Part shown: positions 1-11,057 of the stretch, piece after piece
Layout: each line of letters opens with the position of its first letter
How positions within the stretch are numbered: position 1 is the first letter of the stretch
DNA from: Nodularia sp. NIES-3585
GTDB taxonomy: Bacteria > Cyanobacteriota > Cyanobacteriia > Cyanobacteriales > Nostocaceae
Direction of reading: 5' to 3'
NCBI RefSeq assembly: GCF_002218065.1
Contig: NZ_BDUB01000001.1
Location: 4,621,118 to 4,685,117 of the forward strand
DNA: 64,000 nucleotides
Notes under the pieces: generated by a model
Told to the model about the DNA's origin: nothing
Databases searched by the model: none
The model's input: the letters and a program-made list of their open reading frames with translations, nothing else
Made by a program: the position numbers and the translations under genes

Positions 1-1
1 T

Positions 2-145
2 GCCACTACTCGTAAGTTGGGTATCAGCTTTTTTGAATATATCCGTGACCGCATTTCTCAGGTGGGAAATATTCCCTCTTTGGGGTCTATTATTCGCGAA
101 AAATCTGTTCTCAACCCCTTTGGTTGCTCATGGGTTCTTGAATAA
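2..145 (+). pseudogene. C-terminal end of a transposase-like protein, cut by window edge
   Basis: An open frame enters from the left edge and stops at 143-145, giving 47 residues that include RKLGISFFEYIRDRISQ and end FGCSWVLE. The helical, basic, Ile-Arg-rich tail resembles C-termini of cyanobacterial transposases, but I cannot assign an IS family from so little. A CCCC/GGGG hairpin at 152-169 follows the stop and the xisH-like reading frame resumes at about 174, so this looks like the right end of an insertion sequence. Whether the transposase is intact lies outside the window. Confidence 0.5.
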
Positions 146-151
146 CTCTTT

Positions 152-169
152 CCCCGAAGTATTGAGGGG
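152..169. repeat. Hairpin at presumed insertion-sequence end
   Basis: CCCC at 152-155 pairs with GGGG at 166-169, a few bases from the point (about 173/174) where the xisH-like frame is broken. It probably belongs to the inserted element's end. Confidence 0.35.
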
Positions 170-173
170 ATAC

Positions 174-413
174 CAAAAATTGACCAACGGCTGTATGAAA
201 TTCAGAGATTGCTGACATCCCAATAAAACTTTTTACCTCTACTGCTATCTTTTGCTGGTCTTTCTCAGCCGCGATTAACTTCTGCGCTCCCAAATCTATT
301 CTAATTCTAATTTGTTCAGAGAGTTGAAAAGACAAGGGGTCATGAGTAATTTGCCAACCATCTTTTTCTAGGGCTACTTTCACTGTATTGTGAAAAATAT
401 CTTTTGCTGACAT
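174..413 (-). pseudogene. xisH: XisH-like protein, interrupted by insertion sequence
   Basis: The first 80 residues match the XisH family, named after a factor needed for fdxN-element excision in Anabaena and widespread in cyanobacteria, usually paired with XisI. Visible family features are the AKDIFHNTVKVALEKDGW start, THDP at 24-27, the DLGAQKLIAAEK block and IAVEVKSFIG (a PD-(D/E)XK-like core) at 57-65. Full-length relatives have about 138 residues. Here homology ends at AVGQFL (about nucleotide 174) and the frame runs on into unrelated IS-end sequence. The missing C-terminus and any xisI would lie beyond the insertion, to the left of the window. Confidence 0.75.
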
Positions 414-549
414 GATTTTGTTATTGATGGTTATCGAATATACTCAAAGTCCAGTATAACTATCACGAGACAGAATACATCCAGAGGATTAGAATCGCAC
501 AGTCTGATTTTCCCCTCTCTGCGCCTTTGCGCCTCTGCGCGAAAAAAAA

Positions 550-574
550 GGGATAAGCCCTCAAGCCTATCCCC
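550..574 (-). terminator. Rho-independent terminator of ahcY
   Basis: An imperfect stem (GGGATA pairing with TATCCC, then one mismatch and two more pairs) lies 25 bp beyond the ahcY stop. Read on the minus strand it is followed by eight T (542-549). A run of A on the other side means it could work in both directions. Confidence 0.7.
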
Positions 575-598
575 AAAAAAACAATTAATCAACAAAAA

Positions 599-2249
<1,651 letters not shown>

Positions 2250-4061
2250 GTGCGCTTTCAATTTTTGGCGATCGCCAAGGAAGTCCTGTTGTCCAATTTT
2301 GCTTCTACTAAGCAGAAACAGGCATTATTAGACGAAAATTGCCTTGGTAATAGCCGGAATGCGGCAAAGCAGATGCCAAGTTTAGAGGTATCTAATCAAG
2401 CCTCCCACCCACCTATGAGGCGGATATCACCCAAAGGGATTTTAGGTAGAAGTGTGATGGTGACAATGGCAGGTTCAATGGCGATCGCTGTGGTTTTTAT
2501 GCCAAAAGCTTCAGCTCAAATTCCCATTTTGCCTTTCCTACAATCTCCGGATGGTGGAAGTAGCGAAGCCGATAACAGAACTGTTTCTGGGTGGATTTAT
2601 TTGGACGGCTACGAAGTATTTCAGATAGCAGCAACAAGAAGCAATTTGTCGGAGCGTTCCCGAAATATCCAACAAAGTTTAAATTTAATCCGCCAAAGTT
2701 ACTTAAGTTCATCTGAACGAGCAATTGACATTGAAACACAAACACAAAATGGACTACCAGTAATTTATGTTAATGGTCAATACCTGATGACCGTTACAAC
2801 TGAAGATGCCAGACTGCGAAGAGAAGAGCCAGCTATATCGGCAATTCAAATTACCGAACAATTGAAAAGAGCCTTGCAACGATCTAGCAGGGAGAGAACA
2901 ACTGACATTTTAATCAGACAAGGTAGAGTTGCTGGTGGCATCGGACTATTAATAGTTGTGATTAGTGGGGGAGTGTATTACTTTCAACGCCGTTCAAAAC
3001 AAAAGTCAACACACCCCATCCTCCCGATTGCAGATAATGCTCAACAACTGACAACTCAACTAAATCAACAGCAAGATAAAGATATTCAAGAAGTCAAAAA
3101 AAGACTGTTTCAAATAACTCAAGCTGGGATTTGGGGAAGTGGCATTGTTTTGATTTTGGGACTATTTCCTTATACACGAGCGTTTCAGGTGGGGATTCTC
3201 TCGGCTGCCCAAATTCCTTTAAGACTGGGTATTGTGGTACTAGGAGTTTATGTAGCCATCCGTTTCACCTATGCTCTCATTGACCGCTTTACCTCTACTC
3301 TGATTAGCAGTGGTGTTTTATTAAACTCAGAAGCTAATAAACGGATGGAACTGCGAGTTTCGACATTTTCAGGGGTAACTAAAAGCATCACTACTGGTAT
3401 TTTGTTGGGAGTTGGCATCTTACTATCCCTGGTTGCTTTGGGTATAGATATCGTTCCTTTATTAGCAGGTGCTGGTTTAATTGGTGTGGCATTGTCTCTG
3501 GCTTCCCAAAGTTTAATCAAAGATGCCATTAACGGCTTTCTCGTCATTGTTGAAGACCAGTATGCTTTGGGCGATGTGATTGTTGTGGGAGAGGTGGGAG
3601 GTTTAGTAGAAAATCTCAATCTACGGATTACTCAATTGCGGGATGCGGAAGGGCGTTTGATTACAATTCCTAATAGTGAAATTAAAGTGGTTGCCAATCT
3701 TTCTAGCCGTTGGTCACGGGCTGATTTAACTATTCCAGTTGCTTACCAAAATAACATTGATGATGCTTTGCAGTTGCTTAACCAGGTAGGTTTGGAAATG
3801 AATCAAGATCCCTACTGGAAACGCCTGATAATAGCACCACCTGAAGTTCTGGGAATAGATAACTTTGGCGATCGCGGTTTGATGATTCGTGTTTGGATTA
3901 AGACATTACCCCTCAAGCAATGGGATGTGGGGCGAGAGTTTCGCCGTCGCTTAAAAGTCACCTTTGATCACGCCGGATTCTCTATTCCTGTACCTCAACA
4001 AGGTATTTGGTTGAATGAAGGTCAATCGCTGCACTCGGAAGTTAATGGCAAATCTGAATAG
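2250..4061 (+). CDS. MscS-family mechanosensitive channel with periplasmic domain
   Basis: Membrane channel of the MscS family, which opens under membrane tension to release osmolytes. The 603-residue protein has a hydrophobic export segment at 66-90 ending ASAQ, a soluble presumably periplasmic domain (about 90-225), then membrane spans near 228-245, 292-309, 321-345, 381-398 and 402-420. The last holds the Gly/Ala-rich pore helix (LLAGAGLIGVALSLASQSL), followed by the MscS beta domain (GDVIVVGEVGGLVENLNLR). AAGGAGGT at 2236-2243 supports the GTG at 2250. An ATG at 2415 would instead put the export signal at the N-terminus but has no binding site. Substrate and gating are not deducible. Confidence 0.9.
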   Translation: MRFQFLAIAKEVLLSNFASTKQKQALLDENCLGNSRNAAKQMPSLEVSNQASHPPMRRISPKGILGRSVMVTMAGSMAIAVVFMPKASAQIPILPFLQSPDGGSSEADNRTVSGWIYLDGYEVFQIAATRSNLSERSRNIQQSLNLIRQSYLSSSERAIDIETQTQNGLPVIYVNGQYLMTVTTEDARLRREEPAISAIQITEQLKRALQRSSRERTTDILIRQGRVAGGIGLLIVVISGGVYYFQRRSKQKSTHPILPIADNAQQLTTQLNQQQDKDIQEVKKRLFQITQAGIWGSGIVLILGLFPYTRAFQVGILSAAQIPLRLGIVVLGVYVAIRFTYALIDRFTSTLISSGVLLNSEANKRMELRVSTFSGVTKSITTGILLGVGILLSLVALGIDIVPLLAGAGLIGVALSLASQSLIKDAINGFLVIVEDQYALGDVIVVGEVGGLVENLNLRITQLRDAEGRLITIPNSEIKVVANLSSRWSRADLTIPVAYQNNIDDALQLLNQVGLEMNQDPYWKRLIIAPPEVLGIDNFGDRGLMIRVWIKTLPLKQWDVGREFRRRLKVTFDHAGFSIPVPQQGIWLNEGQSLHSEVNGKSE

Positions 4062-4062
4062 T

Positions 4063-4107
4063 CATTAGTCATTGGTCATTGGTCATTGGTCATTGGTGCC
4101 AATGACC
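4063..4107. repeat. TCATTGG heptamer array ending in a perfect hairpin
   Basis: About five tandem copies of the heptamer TCATTGG follow the channel gene. The last copy forms a 9-bp perfect stem (GGTCATTGG at 4088-4096, TG loop, CCAATGACC at 4099-4107) that may act as an RNA 3' end for the upstream gene. Confidence 0.8.
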
Positions 4108-4120
4108 AGCAAATAGGATC

Positions 4121-4149
4121 TTGTCAAAGTAGAACAATTGTACTATAAT
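4121..4149 (+). promoter_or_regulatory. Sigma-70-type promoter
   Basis: TTGTCA at 4121-4126, a 17-bp spacer and a perfect TATAAT at 4144-4149 make the clearest promoter in the window. A transcript starting near 4156 would serve the small gene at 4234 and probably the one at 4612. Confidence 0.7.
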
Positions 4150-4233
4150 AAATTATAGCGCTCACAAAGCCTAGTGAAGAGCAAAACGGCTCTGCGAAAG
4201 AGTTCACCGAAGATAGATGTAAGGTTTAGTCCC

Positions 4234-4497
4234 ATGATGAAGCATTATATTCTCAACCTCAATCCGACTGCCAAGCATGAATGGGATCGGTGTATTTTAC
4301 GTGAACCACTGACTGCGAAACGCCCGGACATTGCTAAATTAATCGCTGAAGCTGTTGGTACTGACACTGGTAGTTATTTAGTGAGTGTGAATATTGAAGT
4401 TCAAGTTTTAGAGCAAGCTGCCATACCTCAATCGGAACAACTCTCATTGCCATTTTCAGAAGTAAATATCCCGTCACAATTGCGAGAAGCGGCGTGA
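4234..4497 (+). CDS. Small protein of unknown function
   Basis: I do not recognise this 87-residue protein (MMKHYILNLNPTAKHEWDRC at the start). It is mixed-charge, has no membrane segment or signal peptide, and ends in a Ser/Gln/Pro-rich stretch (IPQSEQLSLPFSEVNIPSQ). I chose the ATG at 4234, 9 bp after AAGG. A GTG at 4174 would add 20 basic residues but has no ribosome binding site. It lies 85 bp downstream of a textbook promoter and is separated from the next gene only by a heptamer array, so the two may be co-transcribed. Confidence 0.6.
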   Translation: MMKHYILNLNPTAKHEWDRCILREPLTAKRPDIAKLIAEAVGTDTGSYLVSVNIEVQVLEQAAIPQSEQLSLPFSEVNIPSQLREAA

Positions 4498-4500
4498 AAA

Positions 4501-4587
<87 letters not shown>

Positions 4588-4611
4588 TTTCTTTATGAGG
4601 AAGATGATGTG

Positions 4612-4983
4612 ATGGTAGAACTAAGTCATTATCCCACTGCGATCGCTCAAGCTGCCCAACGGGTGAATGAAATAGATTCCCAGTTGATGGCAGTGCAGCA
4701 CCAGATTGACCGATTTGAAGGTAACGCGGATCGCGCTGCTGCTTTTGATTTGGATTTAAAAAATGATTCCCAACGCAAAGCCCGTCGTTTTGAAGTTTTG
4801 CTGGTAAATCAAGAATATCAAACAGCTATGGATACTCAGATGCGGTTAGCGGCGGAAAAAGCTCATGCGATAGCGCATTTAGAATATCTGCGTAACCAGT
4901 TTAGTGTAGCTAAATTAGAAGCCAGATTAGCGATCGCGCATCAACTCACTGATTTTGAATCTCGTGAATTAGTCGGTTTGTAG
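4612..4983 (+). CDS. Helical protein of unknown function
   Basis: Unrecognised 123-residue soluble protein, almost entirely predicted helix, with heptad-like spacing over about residues 15-50 and 75-115 (AQRVNEIDSQLMAVQHQIDR, then RLAAEKAHAIAHLEYLRNQF), which suggests a coiled-coil dimer. GAGG at 4597-4600 precedes the ATG at 4612. A GTG three bases earlier is also possible. It may share the 4121 promoter with the gene at 4234. The function is unknown. Confidence 0.6.
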   Translation: MVELSHYPTAIAQAAQRVNEIDSQLMAVQHQIDRFEGNADRAAAFDLDLKNDSQRKARRFEVLLVNQEYQTAMDTQMRLAAEKAHAIAHLEYLRNQFSVAKLEARLAIAHQLTDFESRELVGL

Positions 4984-4990
4984 CCATTTT

Positions 4991-5052
4991 CAGCCCATTT
5001 AAGTCTGGTTACCCATCGTCGGCGGGATGGGCTAATACTTTTCGGTGGGCTG
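4991..5052. terminator. Nested inverted repeat between convergent genes
   Basis: CAGCCCA (4991-4997) can pair with TGGGCTG (5046-5052), enclosing a second stem CCCATC/GATGGG (5012-5017 with 5026-5031). It sits exactly between the ends of two convergent genes and is followed by TTATTTT rightwards, so it may terminate both. Confidence 0.5.
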
Positions 5053-5053
5053 G

Positions 5054-6196
5054 TTATTTTAACCTCTGGGACAATAGTTGAGCAATTTGGTTATTAATCG
5101 CTACTATATCAAAACGCTGAGTAGCGATCGCTTGAGCATGATTAGCGATAGTTGCAGTCATTTCTCTTTCTACAACACAAGTATTAATCACCTGTGCTAA
5201 TTCGTCACTTTCTCCTGGTGTCACCAGAAAACCATTCAGCCCGTGTTCCACTAATTCCATCGCCCCCCCAGCTTTGGCGGCTACCACTGGCCTACCGCAT
5301 AGCATCGCCTCAACAATCACTCTCCCAAAGGGTTCTGGGGCTGTAGAAGTATGTGTTACCAAGTCACACGCTGCCATTAATTGGGGAACATCTGCCCGAA
5401 ATCCTAAAAATTTTACGCGGTTTTCTAGCTTCAACTTTGTAACTTGTTCATGCAATTCTTGGACATAATCTTCTTCGCCAAAAAGGGCATCACCAACTAA
5501 AATTACTGTCACTTCTGGCGGACATTGAGACAAAGCCGCAATTAAAATATGTTGACCTTTCCAGGGTGCAAGTCGGCTGAAGTGTCCAACTACAAATTTT
5601 CCTTCTAATCCTAACTGTCGCTGTAATTCTTTAACTTCAGATTCAGCAGTTTGATAATTTTGCGCGTCAAAACCATTATAAACAATTTCTGTGAGTTTGG
5701 CATTTCCTCCCGCTGCAATAAATGCTGTGTGAGTAGCTTGAGAATTAGCAATTACTAACGACGCAAAAACATTTGCTAAAGTAACGGCAATCCGCAGGTT
5801 AGTTTGGCTAAAATGTTCTGAAGAAAGAATGTCATGTAAATGATAAACCAAAGGACGACGGGCTAAAAAACTAGCCAGTGCGCCAATAACTAAGGCTTTT
5901 TGGGTGTTGGCGTAGATGACATCATATTCCTGCGCTGTTTGTACTACCTTGGCTAATAGTGGTGCAAGTTGTCCCAAACTCGCCAAAGCTTGTAGCAAAT
6001 TGCTTTGTTTGCGAACTTGGATTGGTTGAGTTGCTAAAACTTCTACTGGGATATGATGCTGCTGTAGTAACTTTCTAAAATCGCCATCTGCGAACAATCC
6101 TACCAAGGCGCGATCGCCATAGGGTTTAGCAATATCTATTAAACAAAGTTCAGCCCCACCAGGTTTACCACTTTGATCTAAAAACAGGATTTTCAT
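5054..6196 (-). CDS. Family 4 glycosyltransferase
   Basis: GT-B-fold retaining glycosyltransferase, 380 residues, probably adding a sugar from a nucleotide donor to a surface polysaccharide or lipid-linked precursor at the inner membrane. The N-terminal domain opens KILFLDQSGKPGGAE with the glycine-rich acceptor loop. The GT4 signature EPFGRVIVEAMLCG lies near 286-299, followed by the GGAMELVEHGLNGFLV block. The gene lies 30 bp downstream of another GT4 gene on the same strand, so the two form an operon. The sugar specificity cannot be read from the sequence. Confidence 0.88.
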   Translation of the reverse strand: MKILFLDQSGKPGGAELCLIDIAKPYGDRALVGLFADGDFRKLLQQHHIPVEVLATQPIQVRKQSNLLQALASLGQLAPLLAKVVQTAQEYDVIYANTQKALVIGALASFLARRPLVYHLHDILSSEHFSQTNLRIAVTLANVFASLVIANSQATHTAFIAAGGNAKLTEIVYNGFDAQNYQTAESEVKELQRQLGLEGKFVVGHFSRLAPWKGQHILIAALSQCPPEVTVILVGDALFGEEDYVQELHEQVTKLKLENRVKFLGFRADVPQLMAACDLVTHTSTAPEPFGRVIVEAMLCGRPVVAAKAGGAMELVEHGLNGFLVTPGESDELAQVINTCVVEREMTATIANHAQAIATQRFDIVAINNQIAQLLSQRLK

Positions 6197-6226
6197 ATAT
6201 TATAATTTCTGGTGTTTAATCTAGAA

Positions 6227-7396
6227 TCAATTTAAAAGAACCTGACGTACTTTTTGAGTTATTTGTTGCCAGTCAAAATTATTGACTGCATATTCGCGAC
6301 AGGCTTGACGTGAAGGAATTGATAACTTGCCCAAAAGTATCTGTGCTAATTTTTCGGCAATGGCAATGGCTTCGGTAGAATCAGTAATTAAATCTGGTGA
6401 AAATGGTGAGATAATTTCTGGCATTCCCCCAATAGGGGTACATAAAACTGGAGTTCCACAAGCTAAAGATTCGACAACTGCTAATCCAAAACCCTCAAAA
6501 GATTGGCTGGGCATAACTGTTAATTCCGCAGCTTGGTAAGCTAGGGGTAATTGTGTCTCAGGCAGAAAACCTAAAAATTTCACGTTGTCTTCTAAGCCTA
6601 ATTCTTGAACCTGCTGTTGTAGTGTAGCTTGTAGATGACCACGACCTGCGATCGCTAGCCAAATATCAGGAACTTGCGGCTTAATTATGGCCAGCGCTTG
6701 TAGTAATTTGTCAATACCAACTCGCTGTACTAAGCGACGTGATGTAAATAGGATGCGGCGATTTTCCGGCCAGCCTAACTTCTCTCGTGCTGCTTGGGGT
6801 GATAAGTTGGCTTGAAACCAATCAATATTGACTCCTCCAGGGATAATATGAATTTTTGCCCAAGGTATTTGATACTGTTGATGTAAAATATTCCCGAATG
6901 CTTTACTAAGAACGATAAAGCGATCGCAACGATTATAAGTGCTTTGTTCTATTAACTGTCGCTTGATAAAAACATTGAGTTGATTACTAACTGTTTCCTG
7001 CTGACTTTCAGATGCCCAAGGGCCATGAAAGTTAAAAGTTATGGGTACACCTTTAGGTAGAAGGTCTAATATGGGAAAGCTATATAATGCAAAATGCAGA
7101 TTAATTGCATCCGGTTTGCTGATTCGTGTTTTCTTAAACTTGTGACGAATAGATCCTAGTCGTTGCCAAAGTGCCTGATCTGGTTCAGCCAAGTTAGTCA
7201 GCTTCATTGGCAAATATAATTCATTATCTGGCAGACCAACGCCACATAATTCTATTTGGTCTTGATTGGCAGCTAATCTATGAGTTAGTTCATAAATATA
7301 CCTTTCTAATCCGCCCGGAGTTTCGGGAAACCAGCCTATTCCTAGTGTGAGAATAGATGCAGATGTTGAATTAAAGTTTTCTTTTCTACCTTCCAC
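6227..7396 (-). CDS. Family 4 glycosyltransferase
   Basis: Second GT-B glycosyltransferase of the locus, 389 residues and first gene of the leftward operon. The motif GWFPETPGGLERYIYEL marks the N-terminal acceptor domain. EGFGLAVVESLACGTPVL (about 299-316) is the donor-site E-x7-E region. The GTG start at 7394-7396 is supported by TAGGAGA 8 bp upstream. The enzyme probably builds the same exopolysaccharide or glycolipid as its partner. The 785-bp region ahead of it separates this operon from the rightward half of the locus. Confidence 0.88.
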   Translation of the reverse strand: MEGRKENFNSTSASILTLGIGWFPETPGGLERYIYELTHRLAANQDQIELCGVGLPDNELYLPMKLTNLAEPDQALWQRLGSIRHKFKKTRISKPDAINLHFALYSFPILDLLPKGVPITFNFHGPWASESQQETVSNQLNVFIKRQLIEQSTYNRCDRFIVLSKAFGNILHQQYQIPWAKIHIIPGGVNIDWFQANLSPQAAREKLGWPENRRILFTSRRLVQRVGIDKLLQALAIIKPQVPDIWLAIAGRGHLQATLQQQVQELGLEDNVKFLGFLPETQLPLAYQAAELTVMPSQSFEGFGLAVVESLACGTPVLCTPIGGMPEIISPFSPDLITDSTEAIAIAEKLAQILLGKLSIPSRQACREYAVNNFDWQQITQKVRQVLLN

Positions 7397-8181
7397 TTAC
7401 TTATCTCCTATCATATGTTGAAGTGTATATGTTTATTTTCATACCAAGCTCAAACAGTGTTTTTAAAGTCAACCATAACTGAGTTAATGCTCCAAGTAAT
7501 TATATCCACTCATTATCTACAAAATCAGTAATTTTCACCTCCTACTCTGTAGATATTTTTAGAACAAACTAGTCCATAAACTATTTATATTACACTTTCA
7601 ACACCAGCTTTTCTTGGTGGAGTTATTTAACTTAGTTTGTAGTGAACCTAATTCGAGTCCTTGTTTTAATATTTACAAATTTTGCTTGATAAAAAGTAAA
7701 TATTAATACATAAAACTAATTCCAAGTTTAATAAGATGTATTTTTTTGATGAATTTTTAGTAAAGATGAAAATTTTTATCGCAATTGTTTGTTATCAAAG
7801 GTATATATAATCATCAAGGAAAGGTTAATAAATAGAAAAGCTGAAACTGGGTGCAAATAAATATAACCGTCCTGACAAAAGCTAGAGTCTAAAATCCACA
7901 GGGGAGCATTCAGGATTGTTAATTTTAGGGAACATCAAAAAATTAATTCCCCAAGAATTGTAATCGGGGATTTTATGCCTTGGAAGTCCCTTAGACTATT
8001 GGCATTTACTTGAAACTTGATTTCATCCACATTTGAATTGGTCGTCAAAAATATAGCTAGTGTTTCGATAATCACCGCTAAGTTTTATGTAATTGATTTT
8101 ACTTAAAACTAAACTTTCTGGTGATTATTGGTATTTAATCCCAGTCACTGAATTGTATTAATCATCACGGCTAACAATAAG
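7397..8181. other. Long AT-rich divergent intergenic region
   Basis: 785 bp of AT-rich DNA between two divergent transcription units of the polysaccharide locus. It contains a short copy of a MITE-like element (7926-7992) and no believable gene. I could not identify specific operators, but the length suggests regulation from both sides. Confidence 0.5.
7926..7992. mobile_element. MITE-like element, internally deleted copy
   Basis: Starts TAGGGAACATCAAAAAATTA and ends GGAAGTCCCTTA. It keeps both ends of the family seen at 21613 and 23312 but only 67 bp, lacking the central palindromic part. Confidence 0.75.
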
Positions 8182-10416
8182 ATGCGAAATAGACTAATCC
8201 AGCAGTTTGGCGAAATTTACCAAAAGCTTAACCAATACATCAAGACGCTATCTCGAAATAAAAATTTTCAGAGGTTAAAATTTGTTAATTTTGTCTTAAC
8301 TATATCGATAGTGGTAATTTTTACTTCCATTGGAGTTTCAAATGATGGGGTTAGCAGTAAAACACCTAAACCTACATATCAAACCTCTTGGATTGGTAAT
8401 ACCTTTGGTGGTGGAGATAAGTGGGTACAAAATAATATTGAATCCATGTATGTTGCACCCAATGGCACAGTTTATACTAATAGCATCTGGGACGAAGCCG
8501 GCAGAGAAGCTGGTATATATAAAGATGGCGATGTCATCGGTAAAATGAGTGATACCCACGGCTGGAGTCGTAGCGGTGGCAAAGCTGTAACGGCAAATAG
8601 TAAATATGTTTACATAGCTATGCGCCAAGATTATGTCAACAGGAAAGATCAAGACTATCCCTCAGAAGGTACAAGTTGGTATTGCGTCAGACGCTATGAT
8701 TTATCGGGTAAATCTGCACCCTTTGCCGCCGGACGTGGTTGGGATAAAAGTATGTTAATTGTCAGTAACAACAGTGCAGTTACTGGATTAGCAACCAGGG
8801 GAAATGAGTTATATGTTAGTGATGCTGATGCTAACCGCCTGCGCGTCTACAACACCGAGACAATGAAGGAAGTACGCAGCTTTAGTGTTGCTAGTCCGGG
8901 GGGAATAAGTGTTGATAGACAAGGAAATCTGTGGATTATTCAAAGCAAAAATGGCAGTAATCCTAGCAAGATTGTGCATTATTCCGCCCAGGGAAAGCAA
9001 TTACCCCAAGAAATCAGTAATATTGTAGAACCAAGTGCGATCGCAGTTGACCGTCAAGACAGACTTTTAATCGCGGAAAATGGCCCTCGTCAGCAAGTGT
9101 TGATTTATCAAATTCAAGACCAGCCAGTGCAGGTTAAGACTTTGGGTACCCAGGGAGGAGTTTATAGTGGTGTTCCTGGTGAAGTCAAAGATTTGAAACT
9201 TTACGGTTTGACTGGAGTCGGTACAGATTCCGCAGATAATATCTATGTAAATAGTAATGGTTTCAATAACTCAGGCACAGATTTACGCAAATTTTCATCA
9301 TCGGGAAAGCTGTTATGGCAATTATTGGGATTGAAGTTTGTAGATAATGCCGATGCTGACCCCAAGAGTGATGGCGTAAATTTATTTACTAAGCAAGAAG
9401 AATTTTTGATGGATTATAGTCAGCGGGCTGGTAAGCAATGGACTTACAAAGCCTACACATTAAATCCTTTTAAATATCCCCAAGACCCACGTTTGCATAC
9501 ATCGCCAGATGCTACCTGGGTGCGCCGCATCCAAGGGAAACCCTTTGTGTTTCTGACTGATATGTATGAAAGCTTTCTGCAAATTTATCGCTTTAATCCC
9601 GATACAGATGGCAAAATTGCGATTCCAGCGGGAATGTTTGTGGGAACTAATGGCGGTGGGGGAAAATCAAGGCCGGGAAATTGGCCGCCGGCGCAACCAG
9701 AATCAGGAGAATGGATTTGGCGCGATCGCAACAAAAACGGTAAATTTGACAAGGGTGAATACGATACCAGCAAAGATTATCCTTATATCGGCGGATGGTG
9801 GGTAGATACTCAAGGAGATGTCTGGAAAACTCTGCGAACCAAAGACGGTATCCGACATTATCCTTTGCAGGGACTAGATGATCATGGAAACCCCATCTAC
9901 ACCTATAGTTCCATGGAAAAGCAAAAAACCCCCAGCTTATTTACCGATTTGCGGCGGATTGAGTATTTACCAGAAACCGATACCATGTATTTGTCAGGCT
10001 TTACAGTAGATCATCCAGCCGTTGGTGATGATACCAAAGTTGTGGGATCTGAGATTGTGCGCTTTGACAATTGGAGTCGGGGAGATAGCAAACCCCGTTG
10101 GCGTATAGTAGTTCCCCACGATAGGACAGGTAAACGCGAAGTTTCCACCGCAGCCATGAGTATCGCCGGGGATTATGTTTTTGCTGTGACATTCAAAACA
10201 GCAGAAGTATATATATATAATGCCAAGACAGGAGCTTTGGTGAAAAACTTAAAACCAGGCCCAGAAGTTGCAAATGAAAGTGGCTGGATTGATATCCCCT
10301 ATGGCATTCGGGCTATGCGACGAAATAATGGTGAATATCTCGTATTTGTAGAAGAAGATGCCAAAGCAAAAGTGATTGTATATCGCCTGAAGTTAGAAGC
10401 ATTAGCACAGAATTGA
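8182..10416 (+). CDS. Membrane-anchored beta-propeller (NHL/SMP-30-like) protein
   Basis: A 744-residue protein with one N-terminal membrane span (about 34-51), so the bulk lies outside the cytoplasm. Repeated blade-like stretches (VTGLATRGNELYVSDADANRLRVY, PGGISVDRQGNLWI, PSAIAVDRQDRLLIAENG) are typical of NHL/SMP-30 propellers. At 515-526 DRNKNGKFDKGE matches an EF-hand or dockerin-type calcium loop. No catalytic set is certain. It stands between glycosyltransferase operons, so a role in handling, binding or exporting the exopolysaccharide is likely but inferred. A terminator follows at 10535. Confidence 0.7.
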   Translation: MRNRLIQQFGEIYQKLNQYIKTLSRNKNFQRLKFVNFVLTISIVVIFTSIGVSNDGVSSKTPKPTYQTSWIGNTFGGGDKWVQNNIESMYVAPNGTVYTNSIWDEAGREAGIYKDGDVIGKMSDTHGWSRSGGKAVTANSKYVYIAMRQDYVNRKDQDYPSEGTSWYCVRRYDLSGKSAPFAAGRGWDKSMLIVSNNSAVTGLATRGNELYVSDADANRLRVYNTETMKEVRSFSVASPGGISVDRQGNLWIIQSKNGSNPSKIVHYSAQGKQLPQEISNIVEPSAIAVDRQDRLLIAENGPRQQVLIYQIQDQPVQVKTLGTQGGVYSGVPGEVKDLKLYGLTGVGTDSADNIYVNSNGFNNSGTDLRKFSSSGKLLWQLLGLKFVDNADADPKSDGVNLFTKQEEFLMDYSQRAGKQWTYKAYTLNPFKYPQDPRLHTSPDATWVRRIQGKPFVFLTDMYESFLQIYRFNPDTDGKIAIPAGMFVGTNGGGGKSRPGNWPPAQPESGEWIWRDRNKNGKFDKGEYDTSKDYPYIGGWWVDTQGDVWKTLRTKDGIRHYPLQGLDDHGNPIYTYSSMEKQKTPSLFTDLRRIEYLPETDTMYLSGFTVDHPAVGDDTKVVGSEIVRFDNWSRGDSKPRWRIVVPHDRTGKREVSTAAMSIAGDYVFAVTFKTAEVYIYNAKTGALVKNLKPGPEVANESGWIDIPYGIRAMRRNNGEYLVFVEEDAKAKVIVYRLKLEALAQN

Positions 10417-11057
10417 TGCTGAATAACTTAGTAGACATCTGGTGAAAGATGTGAGTTATCACAGAACCTTTCTAGAGACGTTCCATCTTTCTACATTCTT
10501 TGTCGGAGATATCTATTAATAAATAATTAAATTCGGGTTTCTAACTATTCTGTAGAAACCCATTTTTTTTATCTGGTTTTATCTTTGTGACTAATACAGC
10601 GCTTTTCGGCGTTATGAGGTACAAGAACCCCACCCCCAACCCCCTCCCATATCAAAGGTTTATCCTTTTCTTCCCCCCGTTGCGGGGGGATTGAGGGGGG
10701 TGCGATGAGGGGGCTAAGATGTACCTTAATATAAGTGGAAACCGCTGGAATTAACTAATTAATCGTAAAAAGTCCTATATTTATCTTTTGGTCGAACTAG
10801 AATCTAAAATTGCTTGCTTAGGTAAATAAATAAAAAAGCACTAACATATTTCTATTAAATTAATCAACACTATTTAGCCAGAAAAACTGTACATTTATTC
10901 CATAATTAAAGACATTAGTTTACATTCACATATTTTTCTTCACAGAAACAATAAGTTTCTCCGATTTTAAATGAGCAATAATTAAATGACATTTATGGGG
11001 CTATTAGCAAGTTATTTAGATTAAATACCAAAAAGTAGATTTAACAAAAATATAGAC
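10417..11057. other. Intergenic region with terminator and C-rich repeat
   Basis: 641 bp. It holds the terminator at 10535, a C-rich repeat at about 10600-10715 (AAGAACCCCACCCCCAACCC) whose reverse complement recurs near 39020-39085, and then AT-rich DNA leading to the PIG-L gene. No gene is seen. Confidence 0.5.
10535..10570 (+). terminator. Rho-independent terminator
   Basis: A perfect 9-bp stem (GGGTTTCTA at 10535-10543 with TAGAAACCC at 10553-10561, 9-base loop) is followed by eight T at 10563-10570. It ends the beta-propeller transcript, so the following PIG-L gene needs its own promoter. Confidence 0.9.

Noticed and set aside
4130-4144. NtcA site GTA-N8-TAC upstream of the gene at 4234
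   Set aside because: The spacing here is nine, not eight, and the place lies between the -35 and -10 boxes. This does not meet the consensus.
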